From an uncultured Muribaculaceae bacterium (GTDB lineage: Bacteria > Bacteroidota > Bacteroidia > Bacteroidales > Muribaculaceae), in contig CAQFOZ010000013.1 of NCBI GenBank assembly GCA_948788915.1, positions 1 to 51,343 of the forward strand: DNA of 51,343 nucleotides, in the 5' to 3' direction. The position numbers were made by a program, and so were the translations under genes. This document shows, one piece after another, positions 51,295 through 51,343 of this stretch. How positions within the stretch are numbered: the stretch's first letter is position 1; each line of letters starts with the position of its first letter. A model generated the notes under the pieces. That model saw nothing but the letters and a program-made list of their open reading frames with translations, was not told the origin of the DNA and ran no database searches.

Positions 51295-51343
51295 GGTGCC
51301 ATAGCTCAGTTGGTAGAGCAAAGGACTGAAAATCCTTGTGTCC
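51295..51343 (+). tRNA. tRNA-Phe (GAA), 5' part only
   Basis: The first 49 bases are present. They comprise the 5' acceptor strand GGTGCCA, the D arm GCTC...GAGC and the anticodon stem AAGGA/TCCTT around loop CTGAAAA, whose middle GAA reads phenylalanine codons. The window ends in the variable loop/T arm region. Confidence 0.95.

Noticed and set aside
1..51343. CRISPR array, insertion sequence or rRNA genes
   Set aside because: No regularly spaced repeats, transposase genes or rRNA signatures were seen anywhere in the window.

Overview
The window looks like a chromosomal segment of a gut-type Bacteroidales, plausibly Muribaculaceae, although the family level is inference. The evidence is the set of TAnnTTTG -7 boxes (two with a TTTG -33 box exactly 19 nt upstream), the absence of Shine-Dalgarno sequences, typical Bacteroidetes lipoprotein and BspA-type leucine-rich-repeat proteins, the DUF3791/DUF3990 genes, a fused hisB and hisIE within a complete his operon, and adjacent lysC-lysA.

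Layout. Bases 1-6761 hold a partial RhuM-family gene, the potassium transporter kup, a secreted alpha/beta hydrolase and a large lipoprotein that combines a caspase-like (clan CD) domain with GLUG-type repeats. Bases 7196-36703 are one very long, tightly packed minus-strand gene train of about 30 genes. It encodes an aryl-polyene/flexirubin-type pigment pathway. A single strong -7 box at its upstream end is preceded by no other gene of the train. Bases 36970-40109 hold a leaderless-looking alpha/beta hydrolase gene, a three-gene DUF3791-DUF3990-DUF3791 module (candidate toxin-antitoxin) and a two-gene holin/unimolecular-spanin-like remnant flanked by short direct repeats. Bases 40179-47114 are the histidine operon hisG-D-C-B-H-A-F-IE. 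Bases 47357-51106 hold lysC, lysA, a YjbR-like gene and a ZIP-family metal transporter. The window ends inside a tRNA-Phe gene with a perfect Bacteroides promoter.

How the pigment genes fit together (inference from family knowledge). An aromatic amino acid ammonia-lyase makes a cinnamate/4-coumarate starter. A PaaK-like adenylating enzyme activates it onto one of two acyl carrier proteins. Three complete ketosynthases, one ketosynthase-like chain-length-factor partner, one short ketosynthase fragment protein, a FabG-type ketoreductase and two hotdog dehydratases build the polyene. A methyltransferase and two CrtI-like FAD enzymes tailor it. A thioesterase, an LpxL-type acyltransferase and a GT2-acyltransferase fusion transfer it to a lipid or sugar carrier. 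A LolA-like protein, an EamA half-transporter and an MMPL exporter move it to the outer membrane. No DarA/DarB dialkylresorcinol enzymes are present, so the product is either a plain aryl polyene lipid or needs partners encoded elsewhere.

The least explained part is a block of six secreted proteins embedded in the middle of this train (28489-33213): two paralogous DUF-like proteins, two beta-barrel proteins and two BspA-like repeat proteins. Three of the six share a small N-terminal module. I consider this block the best candidate for undescribed biology in the window.
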